Assembly (NCBI GenBank): GCA_947589215.1
Contig: CANQCL010000019.1
Coordinates: forward strand, 1 to 35,238
Direction: 5' to 3'
Length of the DNA stretch: 35,238 bases
Source: an uncultured Clostridia bacterium
GTDB taxonomy: Bacteria > Bacillota > Clostridia > Oscillospirales > Ruminococcaceae
Shown piece by piece: positions 21,411-30,667 of the stretch. The translations under genes and the position numbers were made by a program. Positions within the stretch are counted from its first letter, which is position 1. Each line of letters starts with the position of its first letter. The notes beneath the pieces are model-generated. The model ran no database searches. It was not told the DNA's origin and worked only from the letters and a program-made list of their open reading frames with translations.

Positions 21411-24046
21411 TATATCTCACTTGCCTCCTCAATTGTTTCTGTTATTGAAAATATTTTCGCATTGCCCTTTCCGTAAAATCTTAAAGCCAAATGGTCACAC
21501 CGTCTCGGAATAATAGGGAAAACAACACTAGCTTTGTCTGTTGCTGTAATATCATCTCCGACCTTTTCCCATTCATCGTTATCGTATTTAATATCAATGC
21601 CTAACTTTGAATTTTTATCTACCCAAAGCCTTAATTGAAGTTTTGTAAAATACTTATTATCTGACAAATCAGTAAGAAGATCGCCTGTTGTTGCACTCCA
21701 TAAAAAATCATTTTCTTCACGGTTTTTATCTAATACACACCCTGCAATACTTATTGTCTTTATAAAATCTATATCTCCGTTTTTCTCCGCCTCAAGTGCT
21801 ACTATGCCTTTTGCCGTTGAATACATTGATATAAATTCTTTATCGGAATTATTTTCTTCTATGTGCCAAAGCCCTTTTCCTATGTCGTAAACATACATTG
21901 TATAAACAGTTTCATCATTTTTTGTTGTTTTGCAAAAAGCATAATACTTCTCTTTAAAACCAGCGGCAAAACAACATTCAAAAGAAGACATATCAAGCGT
22001 GCTGCCAAGTTTTTCACTTATATTTTTAGTATAAGAACCGTCATACATATAAAAGGCGTCTGTTCCTTTATATATGATATAATTGTCATATGTAACGATT
22101 GAGTTTTCAGCACCTTCCTGAACACCGTTTATATGATACTCAACTAACTGCCAATCTTCCGAGTATGTACCGTATAGCTTATGTACGCATTTTTCTTTAA
22201 AGAAATATACATTGTGATTAAAAGAAACAATACCCGTAAAATTCCCCTCAGATAGAACACCTATATCATCAGCGGACATTGTTCCGTTTTCTTCATTCAC
22301 AAAATCATGTATACGACCAATAGCAGAAATAAAAACTCTGTCGCCTTCCTGATTGCAGGCAAATAATCTGTTGTCGCTTGCACAAGCAAATTTTATATTA
22401 AAGGGAAGCTCGTCCATCTCAGCGTCAACAACATAGCCTATAGTAGAATCATATGATGGAGTATATCCTAGAAAGCTTTCTGAAACAGTGCGTACTGTAG
22501 TTTCTGTTTGCTCATTTGACCCAATAATTTCGGTTCCCTCGACTTCCGTATCTAAGTATGAAGATTGAGTAAAATATTGACGCAGGTTATAATCAAATTC
22601 GTCTACATAATCCATTGGTTTTTCAGGTAATACACTAATATAGTCAAAAATTCCTAAATGCATTTCAAAAGTTATTTTATTGGCAGCTATCTCAGTTATA
22701 TTAATATCGGCGTACTTTCCAAGCCGCCCAGCATCCCAATAGTGATATTTATAAGGAAGTGGTTCTACACCATTAGAAGTATAAAAAAATATAAATGGAC
22801 CATAAATATACTCGTTTAACTCGTAACCTTTTTTTATGGTCTTACCAGTCTTTTTATCAACAATGGTACGCTTCCAGAAGTTTGCTGATTTTGCTGTATT
22901 TACAGTAAATCTCCAAGTCACTGCGCCATCATCTTCGACTATACGCATTATTCTAATATTATTTGAATTACCATTATCAAGGCAAAATTCCGCCTTATCA
23001 GACATTCGTTCTTCTGTTAAATACTTGGTATCATAAGTGTACATTGACGGAATAGATATGATTTTATTACCTCCGACTATTAAATCCGTATCTCCGTCAC
23101 ACTCTTCGGTTAAAGTTCCGATTACAGCATTGCTTATCTGATTATTTGTTTCGATAGATAAAGTATATTCATGTCCCATAAATAAGTATTGAAACAAAAA
23201 AACAATTTCACCTTCTAAAACATCAATACATTCAACTATCCTGTTTCCATCAACCGTAAATTTAAGTTTTTCTCCTGCATTCTCGCACGCATCAAATAAA
23301 TTTTTAATTTTGTCTGAATAAACAATATCTATTTTTAAACGTGAAATTCCTGATCTCGGATCATGAAAAGTACAGACAGCTTTAATATTGCTTAAATACA
23401 GGCTATAGTTTATGCATCCATCCTTTAGCCAGTAAAAGCAATTATTAACATATGTAACTCTTGTAGCACTGGTCTGCATTCCAGCCTCGTCGATGTAAGG
23501 AATGAGCAAATAGTTCTCATTATCGTCTTTTATATATAAGTTATATATTTTTTTAAGCGGATTATTTTCAAAATACGAAACAGCATCCTTATTATCAAAC
23601 TGTATGACCACAATTCCGGTTGAGTCTCCGTAATTAGCGGCCGTCAAATCCATTTTATTAATTAAATAATAATTGTCTCCCAGTTTTATATACTTCTTTC
23701 TGTAATTTGTAATAACAAATTGAATTGTATTGTTATCCATACAGATATCGTTTATAACCTTTGTGTAACAAACTACCGTCATATTATTGGATGAGTCTAC
23801 ATCAAAGCAAGATAAGTAAAGATCGGTTTTTAAATCCTCTACTTCTGAAATGTTATGAATCGAATACCAGTTAAAATCGCTCTCATATCTCTTTTTTCTC
23901 GGAGCAATGCAAGGATAACTGTCACTTGACATATTCATCATATCTATAAATTCATTACCTTGACAATCTTCTTTCTTATTTACGCCGCCAAAAGTATTTA
24001 TTGTCGCTCTCGACTGTGCTATATTTGAAAGTTCAGGAAGATACAT
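21410..24046 (-). CDS. Large tail/hub structural protein (878 aa)
   Basis: An all-beta-looking protein of 878 residues. The start (ATINTFGGVNKKEDCQGNEF, then NMSSDSYPCIAPRKKR) is a pattern I associate with podovirus tail or stabilisation proteins, where the first strands contact the connector. The middle has many short strands separated by turns (e.g. GIVSFNHNVYFFKEKCVHKL, NYIIYKGTDAFYMYDGSYTK), which suggests a beta-propeller, and the end forms a jelly-roll-like segment (KLQLRLWVDKNSKLGIDIKY, HLALRFYGKGNAKIFSITET). No catalytic motif is seen. GAGGAGG lies before the ATG. It follows the connector gene by 18 nt. Tail role is inferred from position and fold. Confidence 0.65.
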   Translation of the reverse strand: MYLPELSNIAQSRATINTFGGVNKKEDCQGNEFIDMMNMSSDSYPCIAPRKKRYESDFNWYSIHNISEVEDLKTDLYLSCFDVDSSNNMTVVCYTKVINDICMDNNTIQFVITNYRKKYIKLGDNYYLINKMDLTAANYGDSTGIVVIQFDNKDAVSYFENNPLKKIYNLYIKDDNENYLLIPYIDEAGMQTSATRVTYVNNCFYWLKDGCINYSLYLSNIKAVCTFHDPRSGISRLKIDIVYSDKIKNLFDACENAGEKLKFTVDGNRIVECIDVLEGEIVFLFQYLFMGHEYTLSIETNNQISNAVIGTLTEECDGDTDLIVGGNKIISIPSMYTYDTKYLTEERMSDKAEFCLDNGNSNNIRIMRIVEDDGAVTWRFTVNTAKSANFWKRTIVDKKTGKTIKKGYELNEYIYGPFIFFYTSNGVEPLPYKYHYWDAGRLGKYADINITEIAANKITFEMHLGIFDYISVLPEKPMDYVDEFDYNLRQYFTQSSYLDTEVEGTEIIGSNEQTETTVRTVSESFLGYTPSYDSTIGYVVDAEMDELPFNIKFACASDNRLFACNQEGDRVFISAIGRIHDFVNEENGTMSADDIGVLSEGNFTGIVSFNHNVYFFKEKCVHKLYGTYSEDWQLVEYHINGVQEGAENSIVTYDNYIIYKGTDAFYMYDGSYTKNISEKLGSTLDMSSFECCFAAGFKEKYYAFCKTTKNDETVYTMYVYDIGKGLWHIEENNSDKEFISMYSTAKGIVALEAEKNGDIDFIKTISIAGCVLDKNREENDFLWSATTGDLLTDLSDNKYFTKLQLRLWVDKNSKLGIDIKYDNDEWEKVGDDITATDKASVVFPIIPRRCDHLALRFYGKGNAKIFSITETIEEASEI

Positions 24047-24064
24047 TTTAAGCCTCCTCTTTTT

Positions 24065-24436
24065 TTAATAATTATTGATAATGATTTTAGAAATTGGCTT
24101 ATGCTTGCGATTATACCACGCCTCAAACTCTGCTAATGCATTGTTGAACATTACCATTGCATTAGAGTACCTAGCCATTTCATTATTGTTGTAATATATT
24201 TGTGCAGATAGATAATGTTCATAAACTTCTGTATAAGGCTCTGGGATTAAAAGCTCTCTTGACATATCGTCTCTTGTATATTTTTCAAAGCTTTTTAATT
24301 CATTATCCTCATGCGTTAAATATACATTCTCAAACACTTTGCCATCTATATCGGACAGCCACCTTATTTTTTGCGGAGTTTTATATTGGTTAGGTCTGAG
24401 TTTATCTAATTTTTCAATCGCTTCGTTTACTGTCAT
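24065..24436 (-). CDS. Probable head-tail connector/adaptor protein
   Basis: A protein of 123 residues, mostly helical: MTVNEAIEKLDKLRPNQY, then WLSDIDGKVFENVYLTHED, EPYTEVYEHYLSAQIYYNNN and MARYSNAMVMFNNALAEFEA. The two-helix repeat with a DIDG turn is like small adaptor proteins that bridge portal and tail in podoviruses. The ATG at 24436 is supported by AAGGAG 7 nt upstream; a TTG seven codons further lacks one. It lies between the capsid block and the hub protein, the usual location for adaptors. Confidence 0.65.
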   Translation of the reverse strand: MTVNEAIEKLDKLRPNQYKTPQKIRWLSDIDGKVFENVYLTHEDNELKSFEKYTRDDMSRELLIPEPYTEVYEHYLSAQIYYNNNEMARYSNAMVMFNNALAEFEAWYNRKHKPISKIIINNY

Positions 24437-24494
24437 ACCTTTTCTCCTTATAAACAAAAAGGGATAGGGATTTAACCCTACCCCCTAAATGGGT

Positions 24495-24788
24495 TTATTG
24501 ATTTGCTAACTCTTTTGAATTTGCTTCAGAAGTAAGCTGTTTTACAGCTTCGTCAGCCTCATTAGCCGTTTTTTGACTTCTTTGAATGACCTCTGCAAAC
24601 TTTTTGTGAACTGAAACATATTCGCCCTTCTTTATCCTGCAATTTTCACCGTTCACCGCAACATAAAGATAATCGTCATTCTTATTCAAAGGGTCTTTAG
24701 GAATGAATACTGTTACCTTATCATCATTAGGTTTTGCTTTTGTTGGATCAGCAATATTTCCTTCTGGCTTTGCTTTTGTACTTGCCAT
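24495..24788 (-). CDS. Small head-associated protein downstream of capsid
   Basis: A protein of 97 residues. The N-terminal 25 residues are a Lys/Pro linker containing the repeated TKAKP (STKAKPEGN, PTKAKPNDD). The core KVTVFIPKDPLNKNDDYLYV, then AVNGENCRIKKGEYVSV is a small beta domain, followed by a C-terminal helix (AEVIQRSQKTANEADEAVK). Proteins of this size and pattern commonly follow the capsid gene in Firmicutes prophages. Decoration or neck function is possible but not shown. AGGAGG precedes the ATG. Confidence 0.6.
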   Translation of the reverse strand: MASTKAKPEGNIADPTKAKPNDDKVTVFIPKDPLNKNDDYLYVAVNGENCRIKKGEYVSVHKKFAEVIQRSQKTANEADEAVKQLTSEANSKELANQ

Positions 24789-24863
24789 ATATATGTCCTC
24801 CTCTTTTAATGAGATTTACTTCGCTCTTGTCAACGAGCAGCAAGAGCGAATACTCATTTATTC

Positions 24864-25856
24864 CTAGTTAGCTTTTGCGATGTTTGAATTGGTTGACTTT
24901 GAATATATGTCTAAAATATACTCAGGCGAAAGAACTATACCTGTCTTTGCACCCTTCCAACCAATTGTACCTCTCTGATTTAACGGGTCTGCCGTACCGC
25001 CTGAACCAAGTGCTTTGATTATTGTCTGCAATCCCATACCCTCAAGGTCGATTGTTCCATATGCATTTGCACCTAGTAAGAGTGTTCCGTATACGCCGCC
25101 ATCGAAAATTTTCGCCATAGTGCTTTCTACGAAACGAACTCTTCCTATTTTTCCGATTTCTCCTTCAAAAATCTGCTGTGAACCTGCATACAGCGAAGCC
25201 TCAATCCATTCCTTATCACTCATAATGTCATAAGCAATATCCGGGTGAATAATGCATACAAAATACTTATCCACAGGCTTTGCATTCATTCTTGTAAGAA
25301 TATTTACTCCCCTCTTAATCAGGTCAACTGTTACCTTACAAGTATCATCAAGTTCCTCTTTGCTTGTTACCTCTGTTCCGTCTGACTTCGGAGCATAAAG
25401 CACATTGGTTGTTGAATGCATAATATCACGGTCAACAATATCCATTGTTTGTCCGCCTTGAGTTGCCAATAACTCTTGCATTTCCAAAATTGTATTATCA
25501 ACTGTAGTTGTTGAAATAATATCCGAATACTCTGCAAATGCGCCATATTGTTCAATGGTTGCAGTTTTATTCGTTACTTTGATTTTCTGTCCCTTAGGAG
25601 TTACGCCTTCTTCTAATGGCGTTTTGATAGGCGGCAGGCTTTCAAATTTTCTAAAATCCACCGTTTTGCCTCCGTGTTTTGGAAGCGGTCTCTTTTGTGC
25701 GAACTGACTATGTACTAACTGAGGTTTAAATTCCTTGATTAAGTTCTTATTGTAAAACTTAATCATCTCAGGTGACATTCCCTCATCAGATGTTCTGTTA
25801 GTGTCGTTTTCAGCAAACATTCTCAAATTTAATTTGCTTAGAATTGCTTTTGTCAT
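24864..25856 (-). CDS. Major capsid protein, N4-gp56-like, with Prp-type leader
   Basis: A protein of 330 residues. The body (LVHSQFAQKRPLPKHGGKTV, then TTVDNTILEMQELLATQGGQ and RVRFVESTMAKIF) matches the N4-gp56 family of HK97-fold major capsid proteins that form the shell. The first 14 residues, MTKAILSKLNLRMF, followed by AEND, closely resemble the L27 leader LNLQFF-A that the Prp protease removes; cutting after Phe14 would leave Ala15 as the new N-terminus. The start at 25856 is chosen because GAAGGAGAG lies just before that ATG and within an upstream reading. It follows the scaffold gene by 29 nt. Capsid identity is well supported; cleavage is predicted. Confidence 0.85.
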   Translation of the reverse strand: MTKAILSKLNLRMFAENDTNRTSDEGMSPEMIKFYNKNLIKEFKPQLVHSQFAQKRPLPKHGGKTVDFRKFESLPPIKTPLEEGVTPKGQKIKVTNKTATIEQYGAFAEYSDIISTTTVDNTILEMQELLATQGGQTMDIVDRDIMHSTTNVLYAPKSDGTEVTSKEELDDTCKVTVDLIKRGVNILTRMNAKPVDKYFVCIIHPDIAYDIMSDKEWIEASLYAGSQQIFEGEIGKIGRVRFVESTMAKIFDGGVYGTLLLGANAYGTIDLEGMGLQTIIKALGSGGTADPLNQRGTIGWKGAKTGIVLSPEYILDIYSKSTNSNIAKAN

Positions 25857-25885
25857 TTTAAATCTCTCCTTCATTTCTTGAAGAG

Positions 25886-26824
25886 TTAAAACTTTATCTT
25901 ATCTCCGTTTCTAACTCTTCGCTTAATTTCTTCGAAATCCTTGTCATCAAGTTTATCGACGCTGTTTTTGATGTTTGCAGGAGAATTGCTTGTGATGCCA
26001 TTTTCATTAGGTCTAAGTCCTTTAGCTCTTATCGACTGAACTGTCTTTGCTTTAGCTTGTTCAACTGCTTTTGGAACTACCTTGTTGATAATATCCTTTG
26101 CATGAACAGCTTCGTAAGCGTCTTTCAGCGACCAACCATATGTTATGAGACTGTTAAACTTCTCATTTTGAAGTTCCTCATCAAAGTCGAAGTCAGGAAT
26201 TTGTTGTTTAAGCTCGTTAGCTTCTTTTTCCCATTGATTTATGTATTCCTGCTGCTGCTTTTCAGCTTTCAAATCTTCAAGCTCTTTAACGACCTTATTC
26301 ATTTTCTCTTCCTGTCTAAGGTGTTCACGATAATCATTAACTGACATACCGCTTTCAAAGGCTCTCTGCTCATAAAAGCTGTCATCATCTTGGATAGCGC
26401 TCATCAGTTTGTCAAAGTCATCGGCTTTTAGACCATACTTTGCTGATATCACTTCTGCCATTTGCTTATAATTTTCAAGTTGAGCTTCGATTTGTTTGGT
26501 TTCCTTAAACCGTTCATTAATTATGCCTTGTACTTTGGAATGAAACTCAGACTTATACTTATCTTTAATAAGCTCATCAAATGACGTCTCCTGCTTGTTA
26601 TCGTCTGTTTCAGGGATTTCAGACGTGTTTTCTGCTGTTGTATCATCGTCTTGTATTCCGTATACAACCTCTTGTGATGATTGGGTGCTATCATCTGTGC
26701 CGGTGGTTTCGCCCGTAAGTGCAGCTTCGCTATTCCCTGCGACGTCTCCGTTTGACGTGTCAGCTGATTCATCGCCAAAAACAGTCAAGTCGATAGCCAC
26801 TGCTCGATCAATAATTGCTTTCAT
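25886..26824 (-). CDS. Capsid scaffold protein
   Basis: A protein of 312 residues. The N-terminus, MKAIIDRAVAIDLTVF followed by GDES, has the same hydrophobic-Phe pattern as the capsid leader (D-L-T-V-F then small residue), a likely Prp cut after Phe16. Residues 20-90 are acidic and Thr/Asn-rich, residues 90-260 are coiled-coil helix (KMNKVVKELEDLKAEKQQQE), and the C-terminus is basic (KDFEEIKRRVRNGDKIKF), the usual capsid-binding hook. Scaffolds line the procapsid and are removed during maturation. AAAAGGAG precedes the ATG, and a 28-bp repeat lies upstream. Confidence 0.82.
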   Translation of the reverse strand: MKAIIDRAVAIDLTVFGDESADTSNGDVAGNSEAALTGETTGTDDSTQSSQEVVYGIQDDDTTAENTSEIPETDDNKQETSFDELIKDKYKSEFHSKVQGIINERFKETKQIEAQLENYKQMAEVISAKYGLKADDFDKLMSAIQDDDSFYEQRAFESGMSVNDYREHLRQEEKMNKVVKELEDLKAEKQQQEYINQWEKEANELKQQIPDFDFDEELQNEKFNSLITYGWSLKDAYEAVHAKDIINKVVPKAVEQAKAKTVQSIRAKGLRPNENGITSNSPANIKNSVDKLDDKDFEEIKRRVRNGDKIKF

Positions 26825-26917
26825 TAGGTTTGCTCCTTTTCTTAATCCTCGTCTTTCCGATGTGTCAGCTCATATCCGAGCCTGTAATTTAAGTATATAA
26901 ATATAAATTATATTTTT

Positions 26918-26945
26918 CTAGGTGGACAATTTGACAATAATTTTT
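26918..26945. promoter_or_regulatory. 28-bp late-operon box, copy 1
   Basis: CTAGGTGGACAATTTG followed by ACAATAATTTTT is identical over all 28 bases to 34450-34477. It contains GACAATTTGACAAT, two direct GACAAT half-sites 8 bp apart. On the minus strand TTGTCA (plus 26932-26937) lies 19 bp before TATAAT (plus 26907-26912), so it may be a weak promoter needing an activator, in front of the scaffold gene. Confidence 0.6.
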
Positions 26946-26961
26946 ATAAGCAGAATTATCC

Positions 26962-27348
26962 CTATTCTTTTATTACTGAATAAAAATTATTTTGCTTTTT
27001 ATTTATGCAAACATTATCTATACTGTCTATTCCCATTACCTGAACATTCTTGGGATATTTGCATTCAAGCATTTCATAGCCTTTTATAATACCCCTTAGT
27101 ACATTAAGAGATGTATTAACGTCAATAAATTCAGCTTCTATGTTCATATATCCCTCAGATTTTGAAGATTTGACGTTCTTTAAAAGATTTTCTTCTTCAA
27201 AATCGGCTATCGCCTGCCAAGCAGTAAAGGTAAGCATACTACACGCTGAACAAACTATATCATTTTCTTTGTTATACCCTGCATGACCGTATACCCTTAA
27301 TATAAATTGTTTTGTTTTTTCGTTATAAAAACATTCAACTGTTGTCAT
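26962..27348 (-). CDS. Prp-family cysteine protease (phage copy)
   Basis: A protein of 128 residues. YGHAGYNKENDIVCSACSML holds the Prp catalytic pair: His22 in GHAG and Cys33 in DIVC, in the same order and spacing as in the bacterial ribosomal-processing protease Prp (YsxB family; His22 and Cys34 in the S. aureus enzyme). Host Prp removes the N-terminal leader of ribosomal protein L27 at an LNLQFF-A-like site. Here the gene lies between portal and scaffold, where phages usually keep a prohead protease, and scaffold and capsid both have matching leaders. A phage-specific maturation protease is therefore likely. There is no other protease in the head module. AGAGGGA precedes the ATG. Family is clear; substrates are inferred. 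Confidence 0.83.
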   Translation of the reverse strand: MTTVECFYNEKTKQFILRVYGHAGYNKENDIVCSACSMLTFTAWQAIADFEEENLLKNVKSSKSEGYMNIEAEFIDVNTSLNVLRGIIKGYEMLECKYPKNVQVMGIDSIDNVCINKKQNNFYSVIKE

Positions 27349-27357
27349 AATTCCCTC

Positions 27358-29226
27358 TTAATCCACTCTTGTAGTGTTTTGAACTTTATTTTTTGCATTT
27401 TCCTGCGCCGTTTGAGCTTTTGGATTACGCGATGCCAAAGAATTAGATTGCAGCTTAGTCAGTTCCCCTTCGTTCATATTGCCTGTTGGGTTTTCCTGTT
27501 CATTAATTTGCGTCCCTTGAACTGTCTGCTCTCCAATGTTCCCACCTGTCTGAGCATCCAACATTGCCGAAACTTGTGCAAGCTGTTGCTGCATTTGTAA
27601 TATTTGTTGGTACATAGTGGCGTTTTTACCTATTTTAGCCTTAATGGTGTTTTTATTCTCAAAGTCCATACCTTCAATAAGAACTAAAGCTTGATCTGCC
27701 ATTTGCGGATTGAAAACACCTAGTTGATAAAGCTGTATCATCAACTCATTTTGTGAGAGCTTGTTAAATGGATTTGACTTTTGTGCTGTTACTTTTATAT
27801 CAAATATAGGCAATCTCTCGCCCATATCAAAACCAAATTCGTCACCTTGCTGTTGAGGTTTAATATTAGAATTATCAAGGGTTCTGAACTCTTCGTCTCC
27901 ATGTTCCCCGATAATTCTAAAACATCTCGGTTCATCATAGAACTGTCTGATATTTTCAATAACAAAATTGCAGATTTTCACAAATGCTCTATAGCTTGCC
28001 TTTATCTGGTCTCTTGAAAGTTTACTGCCTGCTTCCATCAACGAAGCTATTGCTGTACCTGATGTAACGCCGCTTGAAGTAGAACCTTGAGAAAAATCTC
28101 TGTTTCCTGATGTTTCTTTAAGTTCTTCTACTTTATTGTTAAGCAAAGTCACATATATTGACGGTAACGGATTAACATTGAGTTGCCTTACACTGTCCTC
28201 TCCTATATCAGTTCCTGATACGTCAATAAAGTCGTTATCCCAATTTGCAAACTGCTCTTTATTTATTTTTGCACCGTATTTTATAAAAAATCTAGGCTTA
28301 CACGCAAGTTTTGCATTTTTTAATACAACATCATTAAGCTCGTCTATGTATGCCTGAGGCGATTTCATAATATCAACAAATCCAAAACCGGTAGGAGAAC
28401 CTTCGTCTTGAAACATCACATCAAACACAAACGGATATTCACCGTGATCATATAAGCCTTTTTCCTTATACTGTTCATCATTTTCGGTAGCGTATAAAAC
28501 TGTTGAATTTACAAACTTGACATAGTGAAGTTTGTTATCTTTTTTATAATACCAGTCAATTACGGCGGATTTATTCGTTGTATCTATATTATCATCATAG
28601 GCATACTTCGCAATTTCAAAAGTGTTGCCTCCGAGTGTTCCTTTAAGTTCCTCATATTGATTTTCAAGAACATCATTATCAATAAGCATTACATAAAATA
28701 CGTTTTTGCTTTCTTGAATGTTAGTTATGCCGGGTTCCCAAAAGAGATTTAATAAATCAACCTTTTTTATTTCTATATCTCCTAGACCGTTATTTGCATT
28801 AGAGTTCCAAAAAACTCCCGTTACTGAAGTTCCAACCTTTAGCTTGTACCACCATGTATCTGAATACGTTTGCTCATAGTTGTTTTGCTCAAAGACAACC
28901 GGAAGAACCTCCGAAAGCACCTTAGCTGTATCCTTATCGCTTTCTTCTCTGGGCAAAACATTAGGCTCTGGATAATTATCCATTGCGTCTGCGTGCTTAT
29001 TGAGAAGAGAATTAAACAACCAAGCAGATGTAGCAGGCGTATGCGGACCGCTAGGCTTTGAATGCATTACCTCCCAATGCCTCAACTTAAACCATTTATT
29101 GTTTTCTATTATTCTTCTTTCAAGGTCAGATTTGCTTTCTTTGTATTTTTCTAAAATCGACCTTGCCTTTAAAACTTCATTTTCACCTATAGCAGATTTG
29201 TTCTTTGTTTTCTTCTTACCAAACAT
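27358..29226 (-). CDS. Portal protein
   Basis: A protein of 622 residues forming the ring through which DNA enters and leaves the head. The helical N-terminus (SILEKYKESKSDLERRIIEN), the wing region (ATSAWLFNSLLNKHADAMDN), the segment SSGVTSGTAIASLMEAGSKL followed by SRDQIKASYRAFVKI, and a Gln-rich C-terminal helix (MYQQILQMQQQLAQV) fit the P22-like portal family of podoviruses. It lies 16 nt after the large terminase, the canonical order. The long C-terminus suggests a barrel extension, common in this class. No truncation is seen. Confidence 0.85.
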   Translation of the reverse strand: MFGKKKTKNKSAIGENEVLKARSILEKYKESKSDLERRIIENNKWFKLRHWEVMHSKPSGPHTPATSAWLFNSLLNKHADAMDNYPEPNVLPREESDKDTAKVLSEVLPVVFEQNNYEQTYSDTWWYKLKVGTSVTGVFWNSNANNGLGDIEIKKVDLLNLFWEPGITNIQESKNVFYVMLIDNDVLENQYEELKGTLGGNTFEIAKYAYDDNIDTTNKSAVIDWYYKKDNKLHYVKFVNSTVLYATENDEQYKEKGLYDHGEYPFVFDVMFQDEGSPTGFGFVDIMKSPQAYIDELNDVVLKNAKLACKPRFFIKYGAKINKEQFANWDNDFIDVSGTDIGEDSVRQLNVNPLPSIYVTLLNNKVEELKETSGNRDFSQGSTSSGVTSGTAIASLMEAGSKLSRDQIKASYRAFVKICNFVIENIRQFYDEPRCFRIIGEHGDEEFRTLDNSNIKPQQQGDEFGFDMGERLPIFDIKVTAQKSNPFNKLSQNELMIQLYQLGVFNPQMADQALVLIEGMDFENKNTIKAKIGKNATMYQQILQMQQQLAQVSAMLDAQTGGNIGEQTVQGTQINEQENPTGNMNEGELTKLQSNSLASRNPKAQTAQENAKNKVQNTTRVD

Positions 29227-29242
29227 TTTTGCACTTCCTTTA

Positions 29243-30667
29243 TCAAACTTTGCTGTTTAACTGATTTAAAGGATCGCCCGGCATAATTCTGCAAGGCTTC
29301 ATCAAATTCTGTCTTGGACTAATAGGATTAGTCATTAGGACATAGCGGCATTCGTCATATATATGGTCTTCCATTTCTGTATCAATGTCCTCAACTTTAT
29401 GCTCGTCGTATATAAGAAGGGGTATTGTCCTGATAAAATGCTTGCAAGTATTAAATACCTGAAACATAGGCTCGCCATCACTATCAAATGCAAACCTATA
29501 ATGAAACTGCATCTTTCCGGCAATTCTTGTATTATCTCCCTTGCTCCACGTAACATAATAAGGGTGGCTTGCCATCATATCGGCAACGCTTTCACCTCTG
29601 CTTCTGTCAAAAATAGATGGGTCTGCAACGCCGATTATATTCTTTCCTTTCAGATTTTCGTCTGTATCTTCAATCTCTTTAATATTTTTAGCTATTTCCT
29701 GAGGAGTGATTTTAAGACCCTCATTAGCATTACTTGTACAACCGTAATACTCACGAATACGATAAATCTTTCCCTCTGTATCGACCGCATACCAGCCAAC
29801 AGAAAACGGTTTTGCATATCCAAAATCAAAGCCCCTGTAAATAAGCCAATGCGGCGGCACTTTAAACGGTTCGATAACATGAGTATATTTACCGTCTTTA
29901 TAGTGCTTTGGATCGTTTGTCCACTCAGTAAACACCTGACCGTCAAAGCTATCCCAGTCTCCATACAGCAACGCATTACGTTCTTTTTCCGGCAGCATAG
30001 CAAGACGAGCCAAATATGTAGGATCATTTTTCAGAAGTTCTTTATTATCAAACACGTTAGACGGAATGAATATCCGGCTAGTTGTCATCGTTATCAATTC
30101 GCCCTTATCATCAACGACAGAAACATTTTCAGTTATACGAGTCATTGGCGGTGCAGGAGTTAAAAATCTTTGTTTTACCCATCCATGTCCTATTCCGCCT
30201 GGATTGGCAGTTGCTCTCACATAACATCTAGTATTCGGTCCGTTAGGACGATTACGTGAAAGCATATAAATATATTGCTCTTCTAAAAACTGAGTTAATT
30301 CATCAAATGCAATATATTCATAATCCTGACCTTGATAATTATATTTATCACTTTCTCTGTTCATATTTGCAAGATAAATTTTAGCTCCAGACGGAAACAC
30401 CCAAGTATGAGTGCCGGAGTTATACTTTGCTTGTGGGAATGCCCTTGTATAAATCTGATAACTTCTATCTATCAGCTTTTTTAACTGCGGATATGTCCGT
30501 CTGAAAATAATCCCACGATAAGTGGGAATATTCACTTGTCTTGTGGCTTCTGCAAGTAAAGCGTCGCTTTTACCTCCTCCTGCACTTCCTCCGTACAGAC
30601 ATTCATTTTCACTCCTGCTCATAAATAGAGCCTGCTTTGGCTGAGGTTTCCATACAGCATTATTCAT
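29243..30667 (-). CDS. terL: Large terminase subunit
   Basis: The DNA-packaging motor and headful or end-cutting nuclease, 474 residues. The ATPase part has Walker A GGSAGGGKS (residues 26-34, Lys33), the arginine-rich stretch IIFRRTYPQLKKL, and Walker B YIAFDELTQF with Asp122-Glu123. The C-terminal RNase-H-like nuclease shows GFDFGYAKPFSVGW (first aspartate) and GVADPSIFDRSRG (second), with late acidic residues near DIDTEMEDHIYDE. All motifs are intact. It overlaps the small subunit gene by 8 nt, so the two are coupled. TerL pairs with the portal encoded next. Confidence 0.95.
   Translation of the reverse strand: MNNAVWKPQPKQALFMSRSENECLYGGSAGGGKSDALLAEATRQVNIPTYRGIIFRRTYPQLKKLIDRSYQIYTRAFPQAKYNSGTHTWVFPSGAKIYLANMNRESDKYNYQGQDYEYIAFDELTQFLEEQYIYMLSRNRPNGPNTRCYVRATANPGGIGHGWVKQRFLTPAPPMTRITENVSVVDDKGELITMTTSRIFIPSNVFDNKELLKNDPTYLARLAMLPEKERNALLYGDWDSFDGQVFTEWTNDPKHYKDGKYTHVIEPFKVPPHWLIYRGFDFGYAKPFSVGWYAVDTEGKIYRIREYYGCTSNANEGLKITPQEIAKNIKEIEDTDENLKGKNIIGVADPSIFDRSRGESVADMMASHPYYVTWSKGDNTRIAGKMQFHYRFAFDSDGEPMFQVFNTCKHFIRTIPLLIYDEHKVEDIDTEMEDHIYDECRYVLMTNPISPRQNLMKPCRIMPGDPLNQLNSKV

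Noticed and set aside
29363-30163. Plus-strand open frame of 266 codons opposite terL
   Set aside because: TerL motifs on minus are intact and the plus frame lacks a ribosome site and any recognisable domain.
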